Assembly (NCBI GenBank): GCA_036897525.1
Contig: JAYMTJ010000009.1
Coordinates: 1 to 64,000 of the forward strand
Reading direction: 5' to 3'
DNA: 64,000 nucleotides
Origin: Pelargonium x hortorum
Taxonomy: Eukaryota > Streptophyta > Magnoliopsida > Geraniales > Geraniaceae
This document shows, one piece after another, positions 11,707 to 26,144 of this stretch. The notes beneath the pieces were generated by a model. It was not told the origin of the DNA, did not search any database, and saw nothing but the letters and a program-made list of their open reading frames with translations. Positions within the stretch are counted from its first letter, which is position 1. Each line of letters opens with the position of its first letter. Both the position numbers and the translations under genes were made by a program.

Positions 11707-14700
11707 TGCTATTAATTAAATAGAGAACAGTAAGTTTTTGTTATAGCAAAGACTATAGTCACTCAAAGTTGTAATACTGAACCATAGTTTTTCGTGGCAA
11801 TATAAACTCGTACTAGAACACAAATAATACTAAAAACGGGAATCGGAGTTATGTCCTGAATAGGCCTCTTTTGAAGAATGGACACTGCTTTTTCTATCTT
11901 ATGTTCTGAAACTACAACGGGTATGTATGTATAGGGGCTATAGCCTTGAAAACTAGAAAATAAAGGTTTATTTAGTAAAACAGGAAGGGGGTATCTTCTT
12001 GAAAGGGAAAAAGCCGACGCTTGGGATAAATATCTGCTAAGGGCGGCGGTTCTCCTAGGTATTCCCTGAAAAAGGAGCCCGTATTAGGTAAAGTTCAATG
12101 CGTATTACACGAATTGCTGAAGAATTCAAAAATTCTCACTCTTATGTGATTCCCCGAAAATGTCGCCTTATATATTACATAAGCACTTTATCCGCGGGTT
12201 ACTATCTAGCAATAAAAGGATTAGACTATGTATGGATTTTACGGTACTCTCACAAGAAAAAAGAACTGAGTAATAAATGACTCTATACCCATTTTGTTAT
12301 GTACGGAGTTTTGCCCAGTAAAGAGCAAAGTCGAGGATTTCCCTTCCCCTAACTTAACTCTCCAGCTAAAGTTAAGGATACTTATTTACAATATGATATT
12401 GTACTTCTACTGTCTGACTGATATCAAAAAACCCAGATTTAAATAGTTTAGAAGGAGACCGCCTAATTTCTTAATTCTGATTAATTACCTCTACACTAGC
12501 TGCTGGATAAGCACCACTTTTATACATTTTGCTAGGGATTCCTTATATACTTCTTAGAAATCCTTTAAGTTTCATTTAAGTAACATATAGGAGAGGAGCT
12601 GGGCCCTCGAAGCTTTTGTGCTAAAGAAGCATACCTTTACGTGGGAAAAAAGAAAAGTGCTCTTTATGACTTTAGTCGGCCTACAACCACGGTAATAGAA
12701 ATAAGACGTGCCCTGTTTATAGGAATGAAGTAGTTTACTTTCTATTCCTAATAGGAGGGTTAATAGCTCTCTTCTTGTGTTAGTAAGAGTTATTTAGAAT
12801 ATAGGCGCTGCTGTCAAAAAAAGGGAATAGCAGAGCGCTTAATAAGTTTTTTTCTTGAATAGAAATCTAAGTATAAATTACGTATTAAATGAAATATTTA
12901 CTGAGGGAAATTCGAATTGATCCATAAAAAGGTTCACATATGTATGGTATAACTGCACGTTCGGCCCCAATAAATAGCATTCTTTTGACAAAGAGTTCTA
13001 GAAAAAAATATTTAACCCATAAAATTTAAGTGACCACTGTAGGACCCTCTTGATATCGACTTGTAAGAAACTCCAGTACATTTTCCTTTTGAGGGATAAG
13101 AGTATTCAAAATTCGCGTATTTGGTCTTATATTCTTTATTTTATCTCCATGAATTCTTTTCCAGGAGTCTTACAAACAAACGGCCTACTAACTGGGCTAG
13201 CTAAGAGGGACTTTTTGGTACTCAAAGCTAATACTTCTTTAATTATATAATCTAGAGGGTTTCCTTGTGTATAGAAAAGAGCAGAGTCTTGTTCCTTAGG
13301 TCTTAGAATTCCATATACTTCCACCCAATTTTTCAAGAAAGAGACTTTTTTCTTAGCCATTCTTTCTTTAATCTTAATCAGGAGCTCGAGCAAAAAACTA
13401 ATAAAGAAATTGATTTATGGAATTTGTTTTCATCTCAGCGCGTACCCAGTTATACTTATATGTGTTAAGGATTACTCCAATTTAGTAGGATAAGGGGTTT
13501 TCTAGGTATTTGTTTAAAGGGGTATTTTATATGCAATCTATGAAGAAATTGACTCTCAAAAAAAGAGTTTGAACTTAGGCTTCTCTGTATGAAGTAGGTA
13601 AGAAAAGAAATCTAGAGTCTATAATTCCTTTTGAAATGTATAAATAAATGTATATAGGGCATTTGTATAAGTTCTATTGTTATTCTGTTTGCGCAATCCA
13701 GAGGAATTTAAGTTTCTGTGTTATACTATATATACTACTAGCAATGTTTAATTTGAGTCAACATCTTTCTTATTTTATAAGAGGAAGAGGGGCTCCTAAA
13801 AGAAAAGGATTCGGGAAATTTGTGCAAAGTCTTTCTTTTAGGTATAGTTAGCATGCAAATAAGTTTGTTTATTCTATATTCTCCCTAGGAAGTACTTGTT
13901 GGGATTAACTTAAAGATAAAGTAAAGAGTGATCTATAAAGATTCTAGGAGGTGTATTTTAAGCGGTATTACAGAAGTGCCCCATTCCTAGAGGAGATTCC
14001 CTATATAAGTGTGTACTGAAATTCTTAGTTGTATTATACATTGGAATGAAAAGATCTTGCAATCCCTATTGACTCACCCGGCCCAGAGACTTCTTATAGA
14101 GATAGTGAGAAACATTACTAAGTCGCTTTCGAAGACACTTACTTACCTTATAGAACTATTTGCTAACTTTAGTATTATCCGAAACCTAGAATCGGATTTT
14201 CTCCCGGGTTGATTAGTTAAGAAAAGTTAAGGGATTCCTTAGTAATGTAGAGTTGGAAATCCTAAAGGAAAGTTTTCAACAAATAGAGCTTATTTGGGTT
14301 TTTATTCTCGAGAAAAAAAGGGTTAATTCCAACTTCAAATCTGACATATAAGCTTGTTCCAATGAGTTAGATTCTTCCGCGAGGCAATTCTTTTTATTAT
14401 TCCTATTATGCGGATAGAAAAAAAGATTCGCTACAGGATTTCAAAAAATTCTAGGCTGGAAAGACTTAGATAGAAGCTCTAGTTACCTTCTTTTCTAAAG
14501 GAGTCCAAGAAACTGGAGGCATAAGGAATCCACTCATATTACATTATAATTGTAACTCTTCGACTAAAATAAAAAACGGAACTAAATCTATCGTGAAAGT
14601 GTCAAAAGTAGTCTAAATTCTTGTCTAAAAACCCATACCCCCCTAGAGCCTTTTGGAGTCAATATTGACTTTTTAATAGCTTGCCTTAATTACTATTATT

Positions 14701-16750
14701 AAATTTCGGATCAGTTTTAGAAAAAAAAGAAACAAGAGCGAACTTCTAAGAAAAGACCCGAGGAACAGAGCTCTTCCCGCAATCCTCTGACTTTTACAAG
14801 CCCGAAAACCTTGCTGTACTCTACTCTATAAAGAAGAATAGGAAACCTTAAACCTAACTGATTGTATATACGACACACCCGTACCTTAAATCAATGTCTT
14901 TGACTTAATTCTAGGACTTGAGGGCAACCCCCTCTTTAGTGCGACCTCATTAATAAAATTAGTGCGTGAAAAGGCTTTTTTAGGAATGTTATAGCTGCTC
15001 TGTTAACTTAATCTTTCTTTTTTACCCTTTAGACTTTAGTGACCTTGGCTTTATACCCGTACCTATTTTCTGGATTAGAAAAGAACCTGGATTTTGAGGA
15101 AACTTATTTGCCACAAAGCTTGCTGAGATGCCCGGGTATATAGCAGTCATAATATTTTCAGTTTTTTGTTCTTAATCAGGGTAACCCTGGAGTATCGATG
15201 AGAGCGAATAGAAACCTGTACTTGCTAGTGGGCCCTTTGTACTTTAGTGGGGTCCCAAAGCCTTTGAAGTTGGGTGCGGTAATACTGTCAAGGTGCTCTT
15301 ATAACCTGTTATGAAAGCTCGCTTTGTGGTAATTATATTTCAGTCAATTGTTTTTCGATGGAGCCTATTCCTTCTTTATTTAGTAAAAACACTCCAATAA
15401 CTACTAAAATTCAAATTTAAGCACCTCCGTAAGTAATACAACTAGGGTGTTTAGACCGGAAAACGGGGTAATACCAAGGGCAAGTTTAACCTTTACTTAA
15501 AATCATATTTATTTATAATACTTTATTTTATCTTGTAACCCCCCTAAAGTTAGTAGCTATTTCCTAAGGTTTTACTATATCCTATTTTTTTTGATTTGAC
15601 CTTCTTTAGTTTGAACAAAATTGACGCCTTCTAAGTTCTAAGCAGCCCTACTTAATTTAAGGGATATATGAATTCATTCCTCTTAAGAGCCCCAACCAGA
15701 ACTGCGACACAGAAATAAGTACAATCTAGAATCCGAGCAATAACAACAAAGCTTCTACCAAAAATCAAGGTATTCAAAAGCAAGCGTACAAATAAAGGGG
15801 ATTCATTTTTAGGTTTAGTTAGGGTAGCAGATTTGCACTTACAGCTTTTAGGTTAGGCTGGATGCTTGAATAGAGAATCATAGAGTCTCAAGTTGATATC
15901 AAATTTCCAGCATTTTACCGCATTTCCGCGGGGCTCGAGAGGATAGATGTTTCATTTCATAGAGTAATTTAGTGAATAAGCTTACTTTAGTGGTCAAAAA
16001 AAAAGGCTCTAAAAGTGAGATCTAAGACTTTAACTTTAATCCTATACCTGGGCCCGTGTTCGTTACTCTCAAACTCAAACCCTATTGTTGCAAGTTTTTA
16101 GAAAAAACCTAAGTATTTGGTATTGTTCGAGGCACTTTCCAGACAAGAATACTTAATTATTGGACGGAGAAACTACCCGGGGCTAAGGAACCCCCACTTA
16201 GCAAACAAAGAGAAGAAGGGCCTGGACTCTAACCCTTTACTACTCAATACTATAAATTGACTTATGACTCAATACAAATTATATGATTGTATCATAGCTT
16301 ACCCGGTAGCCCGGAGACTAGGGAACAAACGGATATAAGTAAAAGGCAAGAATTAGAAGCTCCCTCGATTTTCAGAAAAGGAGTATGTTACTAAAAACTT
16401 TAATCGCGGCCTTCACTTACCGGCTTAAGCAGCTTTATTACAATATCACAAAATTGAATGTGACGAATGGAGTATAAAGTTTTCCTAGGTCTGACGTTTT
16501 GATATTAGGTTTTGTATTTATTGAGTGCTGCCAAAAAACAGGTATGAGTCCAAAAGTTCCTGACTTAACTTAAAGCAAACCCTTTTTATTACCAAGGGCT
16601 TTGCTTTGGAACCGAACTCCTTTTGTTTGAATAAGCTAAGCTGTTTATTAAACAACTAGGATTAAATGAGAGTTTTCTTCCTTTTCTTTTGGCTTCAAGG
16701 TTTATAGGAACTTAATTCTATTTGTGAGGGTAATGTGTTTTAGGTATTCT

Positions 16751-16824
16751 CGCACTCTGTAGGATTTGAACCCACGACATCGGGTTTTGGAGACCCACGT
16801 TCTACCGAGCTGAACTAAAAGTGC
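16751..16824 (-). tRNA. trnW: tRNA-Trp (CCA), plastid-type, intact
   Basis: Decodes UGG in organelle translation. Read on the minus strand from 16824, it has a 7-bp acceptor stem (GCACTTT with AGAGTGC, one G-U), a D stem GTTC/GAAC, an anticodon stem TGGGT/ACCCG with loop CTCCAAA (anticodon CCA), a five-base variable region ATGTC, and a T stem GTGGG/CCTAC with loop TTCAAAT. The discriminator is G, and CCA is not encoded. From memory it is very close to land-plant plastid trnW, which many seed-plant mitochondria have also acquired; the outer acceptor bases differ from that form in ways that keep pairing, as expected for a working gene. The usual plastid neighbour trnP(UGG) is not found downstream, so this is not simply a recent plastid insert. 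It is the only complete, well-paired tRNA I could find in the window and the best clue to the source. Confidence 0.92.
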
Positions 16825-19800
16825 TTACGATAAAGTATTCATTCGTACTTTAGAGCTTTGTCATCTCATCTACCTAAAATCTAAAAGAAATAATCAAAAG
16901 AACCTTACAACAACTAGCATAACCCTCAGAAAAGACTTTCTAGGGATTAATTGAAGATTGAGAAATTTTTTATCAATAACTATCTTAGCCTTACTCGAAC
17001 TATATTCATTCCTAAAGGTTTTACTCTTTATTCGAAACTTATATATATTAACTGGATAAGTATAAATTTGACTCGATAGCACAGGAGCGGGCATTAAATT
17101 AAGCAAAACCCGCCACTCGAGACAACTCTTTTTTAGAAAAGTCTTGCAAAAACCAATAGTGAATAAGTAAAACAAACTCATGAAAAAGAAATTGATTTAG
17201 GCTTTATAGGTCCCATTGAGAGCTCCAGTTCTTACTACATTATTTGTATTAGCTCAGTAAATACTGGGTCTATTTCATTTAGGGGAAATGGGTTGCTTTA
17301 TTCATTTCTTTTTTCTATTTTGACCGAAACTCCTATACATACTACTTTGTTACTGTATCCAGTTTTTCAAAGTATAGCGGGATGTTAGATCATAAAGTCT
17401 GTTTTAAGAGTAAGAGAAGGACTTTTAACTTATATAAGACACCAGGATTTCCTTTCGCAAGAATACTAAAGTTGCATGGGATCCTGCTTGTAAAATAAAG
17501 TAACACGTCGAGCTAGTAGGACACGTTTAGGTGCCTCCCAAATTGACTAGATATCTAAAGTTTGTTGGGGCAATACCTTAATATATAAACTAATTATACA
17601 CTGTAGCGCCGATACTACGACTCTTTTCTATATCCTTTGTAAAGCTGGGCTGCCCCCGTACTTTTATTAAAATCAAAATACCTGTTTCGTGAGTTTTCTT
17701 GTTAAAATAAGTCAAACCTATTGTATTGCCATGCCAGCAGGCACTAAAACTTATCTATCCTCTCCAGCGGACCTAGAAGAAATGAAGTCAATTTGCTGGT
17801 TTTCACAAGTGAGAACAGTTCTAGGTGTTGTCCTGTAATTAGTGCGCTTTCTTCAAAAACCTGTTAATCTTTGTGATAATTATAGGACTATGTAAACCCA
17901 AAGCACGCACGGGAGGCCTCACTAGGTACTTTTAGTACATTTTTCATGTATAAGATATTAAGAACTTTTAGCATTAGTTCGCACGGACCGCAACAAGATT
18001 TTTTTTAGATACCTACTTCTATTGGTTTTGCTTTAACTCGAACTTATCCTAAATTGTTTGCTCAATGTACAGACTGCCACAGACATTCACAAATTAGAGC
18101 CCTTTTTCTATTTCAAAAGCCTGCTACCGGATAGTTTTCGTTAGTTTATATATAAAGTAGTTGTAGTTGTACTCAGATAAGGGTTACTATTACTTAGACT
18201 TAGGTATCTTAGACTTAGAAATTTATAAAGTAATAAATAATACCGAATGAGATAGAGCATAGTAAGTAAGACAAACAGAATTCTGAGACATTAGCTATAG
18301 ATGAGGTTAATATAATACAAGGTGTACAACAAAAAAAGAGCCTATATCTAGTTTGCTTTTGTCTTATACTTATAATCAGTACTTATTCGTAAAAGGAGGG
18401 GATTCCTGCCTAAAGAGAATAGACCTTGGTTTTTTGTACTACAAAACTCGCGCCTGCTATAATGGAAAACACCCCTTCGACTGGATAACTGAGAAAGCGC
18501 CCTTTTTTTGATTAAGCAATCGGGCTCCTCAGAGTACTTTCTTTCTGCAGGTGTTCCTATTGGAATAGAAGCAACTTAAAAAGATTGAGAGAATATGCGA
18601 AACTGGGCGTACGAATTCAATTTCGTAATAAAAGATGTCTAGATTTAAGTTAAATAAAAGTACTGTAAGAGCCTAAGGATCTTTTGTAAGTAAAAGAAGC
18701 CTAATGCGAACAAAGGAAAAGAGCGGATAATACAAACTCAATGTGACACTTTTTAGGTTAGGAGAAAAAAACTAATCCAGAGAATTAGAATCTTTAATAC
18801 CGAAATACCGATATGCTATGCATTAACCTCTATTTTTAATATCTAGTAGGTAGTACAGTTAGGGTCCCTTAGGAGTTAATTTCAGTAACTTCTATATTAC
18901 TATACTAGCTATGTAACTTATAAACCTATTTATTATAACTTACCTTCAATAAGCGGTGGCTTTCCTATGAAACTTCTGCGTTTAGATAGCTCTCGAAAAA
19001 TTATGCAGAATTATAAAACAAACTCTCAAAAAAAATTTAATAAAGGATCCGAATCTGCCGTTTCACCTAAACTAAAAACTTGATCTACAATACAACATTG
19101 GACTAAAATTTTAACTCTTGACGTTATACATATGATATACTTTCACTCCTTACCTTAGGAGTACTGCTCAGTAAATGGGTATTGTTGTCTATAGTTACTT
19201 TCTCCTGTTTCTATCTATATCCAAAGTCTCTCAATTTCTACCTTAGCTTAGTAGTAAGAAGCCCAATTTAGAGTTTACCTCTAAAGAACCTCAGTCCTTT
19301 TAAGAAGGAAATGGGAGCTCCGCTGACCACAAAAATCTAGTAAACCACTGAACCGGGTTAGACCCTCGAACACTTTAATTTAAAATAAGTTACTAAAGTC
19401 TTTTTCCTTGCTATTCTCAGGCCAGAGGAGCGGTCTTTTTTTAAGTAAGATAAAAAAAGGAAAAAACTGAATTGAATCTGTAGATTAAGTAAGAGATTAA
19501 GGATTTTAAAGACACTGGAAAATGTGCTGTAACGAAGGTAAGCAGATTTCTGAGATAGAAAGTCCTGCCCTTTTTAAAGATATGCGCAAGAGTAACTAAC
19601 GGATAATTAATTAGAATTATTTCTTAAGAGTATATTATACGCTGTCCGCTAGGAGTACTGTGTACTAAAGTTTTTTTTCCCGGAAAGTTGTGTTTCTTAT
19701 CGATATAGAAATAGTTTAGGGAGGTTGATCTGCAACCCTTATTTGTAGACAAGATTCTGGTTGAATTTATTGTTATACTTCGGGATTTTTTTTTAGTAGT

Positions 19801-21494
19801 TCAACTAATAGAGCTCATAAATTCTAATTTCTAATTAATATGCATTAGTATTTACTCGGGATTATACCAAGAGTTTTTACCCCCCATTTCCGGTCCGATA
19901 TGTTTCCCTTTAGTAAAAGCTTTTCGAACTCATTCTTTATAGAAAGCTAGGCAAGTTTACTTGGATGAGATAAGAGTCTTCCGATCCTAATGGTACAGAA
20001 TACAGATATTATAATCCACCTGTAGCTAAGACTCCCAAGGCAAGCTGTAGCTCTATCTTAGTGCCAAGTCCTTAGAACCAAACCAACTAGGTCTGTATCT
20101 GCTAATGTCCTTGTTGTCATGAGCATGAGGGAAGACAGTCCAATGCAAGTGAAAGAAATTTGAAAGGCTTAACCGAAGTCTCTAATAATAGTAGGAGTTG
20201 TACCCTTCCTTTATTTAGGAAGGTAAAGTCGAGTGGATTAGTCACTTTTTATAGGAACAAAGGAACCCGGAGAAAGATCTCATAGAATAAAAGACATTGG
20301 AGAAAACCTTTGAAAGGCAAAAGCCGGTAGGAACCATAAGAGTTAGTTAGGCTAGAAAGAATGCAGAGGTATGAAGACAAAGGTAAGGCTCATAAAGGGG
20401 AGAGATACAGAGTCTAGTGAATTTAAGGGCTTATTTGAAAGACAAAGTTTATAGTGGTGCAGGTCCTGTTGCAAAAAAAAACATAGAAAAAACTTAATTC
20501 TATACTTAATAAAGTAAGTAACACGTTAGAGCCCTTTACCGAAGTAGCCATGTTTAGTTTTGCGACCCCGTTCACATCAACCCTTAGTCTTATACGTACG
20601 GGTAGAGAATCCCTCCTAGAAGGAATTAATAGTAAGACCTAAAAAAGAGATGTATATAGCTTAGTGTAAAACCAAAGCTCAACAGTAGCTTAGCTAGCTT
20701 ACAGAAGACCCAGATAATTCTTAAAAAGTTAACGGTCTAGGTCTATTGTATTGGTATACAAAGCAAAGAGCTTGCGCTATAATAAGCATAGCATAAAACA
20801 AAACGTTTATGTAGTCGAGTACTAGATCCTTTTAGAATAAGCTTAGGGAGTACAGTGAGTTCTTTTAAGGATCTTCCAAAATGTGTTTTGAAATAGATAA
20901 ACAAAAGAAGTATTAGTTGTGATTTGTAAAAGACGCTCTAAGAACTAAAAAGTGGTAATATCGGCCCATAGGATAGATTTTGCATATAAAAATAAAGGGA
21001 ATCCTAGCTGTAGAAATATTGTATTGAATTAAGAAATTTTCAATTTGTAAGACTGCTTTACGACTCCCTATGTACCCTCTAAATTCGTAGAATTTCAACA
21101 AAGATGTCAGGCTTTTGTAGTGTCTTGAAGTTTATAGATTTTTCGTATAAAGTCTACGAGGCTGGGGCTGGGTGGTTAGTCTTTTGAATACAAAAGATTG
21201 GGCATAGGGTTATATAAAGATTATAGACTTTGGATTTGATCAAATGAGAAAAAAACATTCTTACTTAGGGGACAAAAACACTCGACTATAAGGACTGCCT
21301 TACTCTATTCCCACATACGATTAATATCGGAACCAAACTGTGTGTAAATAAAGGATTTTACTTAACTGCTAGAATAAAGGGCAATCCATACTGCTACGCC
21401 GCAAAAGGTGGGCTTCTTCGATTCTATACCAAACAAGGAATAAGTACCCCATGTGTTTGTTAACTTTTTGAGTTTATTCCAACTAAGCTACAGC

Positions 21495-21514
21495 TTTCCT
21501 TACTTTTCCTTACT
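21495..21514 (+). repeat. exact 10-bp tandem duplication
   Basis: TTTCCTTACT occurs twice head to tail. It is one of five exact 10-bp duplications in the window, where about 0.15 are expected from composition. Confidence 0.85.
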
Positions 21515-21802
21515 ACCAACTGACCACGGAACTAATCAAGAGAGCGCCCCTTCCTCAAGAATCTAAAATTGATAAAGCAAGAACACGTATTCATAGTGGA
21601 AATACTCAATTTGTATACTTATTAGTCCAGAAAAGGTGTTAACGTCCTACCAGAATCTTTACTTTAAAAGGCTGCAGCAAATCTATAATATAAGGAAAGC
21701 GGACAATCAAGTGTCTACCTACTCCTTTGATTCTCTATCATCTAGATTAAATAAAGTACCCGCACCCGTTTCTAAGTACTAGTAATTTCTATATTTCGTT
21801 AC

Positions 21803-21824
21803 TTTCTCTAAATACTTAGAGAAA
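21803..21824 (+). other. perfect 9-bp hairpin with four-base loop
   Basis: TTTCTCTAA, loop ATAC, TTAGAGAAA, followed by A-rich sequence. It resembles the stem-loops that protect organelle transcript 3' ends, but no transcript is evident nearby and the stem length is within chance. Confidence 0.35.
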
Positions 21825-24800
21825 AAGAGAGATTTCTACAACACCTTACTTTTCCTTAACTACGCGAACCCCTTCTCTTTATATATAGTATAGGTCCGGC
21901 CTGGCTTAACTTATATTATTAAAGCAATACTGCGCACAGGATAGAGAACTTTAGAGTTCTTTTCGAGAAGAATAGAATCTATTTTTTATAATATATCTTA
22001 AGATTCCCCTTTCATTTCGGTAAGCAAAGCGCAAAAACTAAGAGCGAGGCCTGTTCCGGACTGGCTAGACTATTTAATCTTTATATCTTTCCTTTTTATT
22101 GCTAAATTACTTAGATCTTGAAATTTTTTTTATAGCTGACCTGCTTTCTTTAGCCTTAGTTTTATAAAGAGTTTAGGTGCAAAGAAGTAAGCAAGACACA
22201 TAGACACTCACCTTATACTACTAGGATCTTCCCTATTCCGTTATTTCTACTTTATTGTTTTAACTAACTCAGGTTTCCGGATCAACTATTCAATTTCCTT
22301 TCTTTAAATACCCCGGCTCAGAACCAACCAAATAGAAAACGCATAAGAAGTGCCTTACCCAATGCTGTCATCACTAACCATTCTTAAAGATTTGACTCAG
22401 GGGAAACCGATCAGCTGTCTTAAGAATTTCCACTTATAAACTCACCGGGGACCCCTTAAAACTAGAAATATCTGAGAATATGACTATGCTAAATAATAGG
22501 GAACCCTTAAACACCTGTCCAGTAAGTATTGCACTAAAGCCCTTACCTTTCGAGATTAGCTAATAGCTTTTTGAACTCACGAAATGACTAACACTCGAGC
22601 TCAATATAGGGTCCCCTATCCTCTAAACTAGGATTAACTACTCGATACTGGAGGATATTTATCCGCTTTCTTTATCTAAGTTATTTATTCTGAAACTGAA
22701 AAGCTATTAAGGCTACCTTTTCTGGGCAAGATTTCATATGTTTTTCATTATTCAGAACTGCCTTGCTTGTAAAACCTAGACTCAGCACGCACCCTTTCCA
22801 CATTAGTTGACACTATTTTACGGGAAATTTCATTATTTTAGTTTTTTAGGGTTCTCTAAACACCTTTAACCAGAATACAGGAACAGTCACAAGAAAGGAA
22901 TCCCTGTTAGACTTTTGTAAAACAGCTCCGAAGCACTCCTCTTTAAAAGCTTACCATATCTAAGGAAATAAGAAAAGGGCTATATAACAATAACACAAAG
23001 CCTATATCCATTTAAAAGAGTCTAAGGAATACCCTTTTGTATACGTTCTCGAATTAGAAGCGAAAGGAACTCCCTTCTTAGAATTCTAATCCATACTTGT
23101 CTGATTTGTAGGATCTGAAATACCTAGCCCCTAGAAAATTGACTTACTCCTATCCCTGTATAGGAACTTCCTTTGTGTTTTATACTTGCTTTTTTCAGAT
23201 ATTTAGGACTTCATTTACAGGAAGAAAACATAAGCACCCTACTTAAATGCCTTTCATTTCAAAACCGACCCTACCAGACTAGAAACCCTATCTGTTAATG
23301 CTCTTTCCTTAGGGTTTTGACTTGATACAACAAGGGGGACAGAAAGCACTCACAATACGAATGAAAAACCACACCTACAAACTCTTGAGTTAGAGAGTTC
23401 TATCCTATGAAAGAACAGCAACCCTAGCGATACCATCATACATAATTGCTGAAGAATGAAAACAAGTAGAACAAGAATACTATTTTATTTACTCAAAACA
23501 GGAACCCCCTTTAAAGAAGATAATTTGGGTTTGGTTCTATTATCTTCATGTTGGATTCTTAGGTCAGTTAGGTTGGAGGGGTTTTTAGGTGCTTTAGAGT
23601 TAGCTACATGGGACTTTTAGCAAGAGAAGAGAGGGTTCCTTATTCTTATTTCAACCTAAAGTAAAGGTTGCCTTTACTACCATAGTACAAGCATTCCTAA
23701 CAAGAGAATGTATATCTTAAACACCATCTTTCATTAGCTCAGGACTATTAGCTACAACGGATCCTCTCAAGATGAATCTGGCCTCGCTTACAAGTGCTTT
23801 CCGAACACCATAAGCAAGAGTTCCTAGCGGACAAACAGCTTACAAAACAAGAATCTGTTATCCTAAATTAGTTACACCTTCATGTTCATAGGCCTACTTT
23901 CATAAGGATTCTCTTCTGTACTATTTGGTACTCCCAGCCTTATATGGATTACCAACAGTAGACTCGCTTTCAAGTTTAATGTGTTTAGTATATTATATTG
24001 ACTTACAGTAGAATTATTATCTATTCCTAAGAATTAGTACACTTGAAAGATTCTCTTGTTTATTTGTAAGCAGGTCTCTTGCTTATTGAGGTGTTGCTCT
24101 GTATTTTATGGCCTATAACCTTATTATAACACCTAAGCCTTCCCTAGAAGCTAGACCCCATTTCTTTTTCTTTACGGCAAACTCCTTCTTATCTCAGTTA
24201 CCCTTACCCAGGTTAGTACTAATTACCAATTTACAGAGTTCTCAATATAGAGATATAGAGTCAGGTTCTTCTTATATTTCCCTTGTTAAGGATAACAATA
24301 AGTAAAAGAAAGTAAAAGATTGAAAAATAGAAGAGTAAAGGAAACTCTTACTTAAGACTCTTGTCCATTTACTTTGTAGGATATTGGCGGAAGCTCTATT
24401 GTCAGTGGCCTACGCGCCCTTATCTTCTGGTATAAGCTCTAAATACATACCATTATCCTTTCTTTTTTAAGCTCTAAAACTAACTCCTATCTACTTAGAC
24501 TAACTGAAATTTTCAGCCAACCCTAAAATTTGACTTGATATATCCAAACTCACAACTTATAATCTAAAGGGAGCTTATTGCGAATATACGAAAGAGCTCT
24601 AATTCATACTATTAAATTATTTTTGACTTTTTTTAGGAATATTAGCCGTAGGATCCTTAAGTATTGGGTCTCAATTTCAATACAAGGGTATAAAATGGAA
24701 ATTCTTCAATTTAAGACAAACCAAACTCTTTTCAGATCCTTAAACTTCATTTTAAAAATTGAAATTAGGAGTTTTGACTCAATATATGAATTTTATTGTA

Positions 24801-25952
24801 CTAAATTTGTATAGAATGTTAATCTAAAGTTACAAGCTTAATCCCTTGAACTAGTGCTAATCTTTTACCTCTTCGTTGGGTATCCCTATAAAAACTATCA
24901 CCTAATATTTATTTGCATCACAAAAAAAACTTTAATCAAGAAGAAAAAAAGATTAGGTTAAACTTTGAAACTCCCCTTTAGGTAGTCCTTGTCGAATACT
25001 TGGAAATCCTACATCTAAAGCTTGTTAAAGGCATTAACTTTTTTTATGTTTTGTTTAGTAGGCACTTTATTAGACATCCAAATTTCACGCAATGTCGGAA
25101 GAGTTTATAAGGACTAGATACAGCTTGATTGTAAACAAAGTGAGCTGACTCTTGATTCTCTCATCAATAAAACCCTTGTTATCTAATCTAACTAGTACCT
25201 CTTCGGCAAAAGGTGCCTCTCTCTATGAGGTATTATTCTATCTTTGTAACTAAACCCTTCCAACCTGTAGGTCCTACAATAGATTTAGCAGTATAGTTGT
25301 TTCTTCCTTTTGGGATAAAGTATCTTTACCCTTAGTGAATCTTTTTGGTTGGCTCTGGGCACTTTGGAAAGGGCTGCTCTTCTATGACCATTAGTAAAGT
25401 ACATTTTTAACACTAATTAATATTAAAGTTGAAATAGAAACTCCTGTCTTTATTACAAAATATCAGAGACTCGCCCTGAAAACATTTGGCTGATTAACTC
25501 TCAAGACTTTCTGATCAGATATAAAAGGAGACCTAATATTAGATAACTATAAGAGCTTTTTAAAAATAACTCAAATCAGGCCCTTTATATTACTATAGTT
25601 TACACAGGATTCTTTTTCCTATTTACTAAACAATTTCGAGAGTTAGGACAATCAAAAGGTTGCTTAAAGGAGCAGTAACCAGGGATTCTTTTATCAGTTG
25701 TTATCTGACCGCTAGGCAGAACCCCTTATAACCCGGGCGCTGAAATCAAATAGAAATAAGTACAACCTATCATGTATCTTCAAAATTCCAGAGTAGGGAT
25801 AGAAAATATATAGTTTTTTGCAAGAAGATTGGGACCAAAGTCGGGGTATTTCGAACGGCGTTCGCTATAACTTCAGGAATCTATTCTTTTTTAACGAGTC
25901 CTTAAAGTAAAGAGTTCCTTTCTTGTAATATTAATTCACATTACATTTTGAA

Positions 25953-26144
25953 ATGTATAGTCGTTGGTTCAAACAAATGGTATCGTTGCTACTCTTCATG
26001 TCTTTATTAGCTGGTTTTATTCTGTATTTCTTTCTTTTGAGAACAAACTATACACAAAGTCGAGTGGGAGATCTAGTAGCGGATCCTCTTCATATAGACA
26101 GTAATAACTTGTACATACAAGACAATGTCAATTTTGGAGAGTAA
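25953..26144 (+). CDS. hypothetical 63-residue frame with one membrane span
   Basis: Product not recognised. The frame starts at ATG and encodes MYSRWFKQ, then a clear hydrophobic segment (about residues 9-29: VSLLLFMSLLAGF and FFLL), then a basic patch and a polar tail ending VNFGE. The charge layout would suit a single-pass membrane protein. Against it, dozens of frames this long are expected by chance, no ribosome-binding or promoter signal is seen, and no similar organelle protein comes to mind. It is listed only as the most protein-like of the short frames. Confidence 0.15.
   Translation: MYSRWFKQMVSLLLFMSLLAGFILYFFLLRTNYTQSRVGDLVADPLHIDSNNLYIQDNVNFGE

Larger units (their letters stand above)
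6082..16750. other. gene-free AT-rich DNA left of trnW
   Basis: Holds the 7.9 kb hairpin, the tRNA-Met-like remnant at 11.6 kb and scattered short words (GAGTCAATT or its complement at 7679, 9792, 10517 and 13547). The frames present are 60-85 codons and look random. I see nothing else. Confidence 0.6.

Noticed and set aside
16894-17181. 95-codon frame just upstream of trnW on the same strand
   Set aside because: Its position is suggestive but there is no recognisable domain and the length is within chance; kept only as a note.
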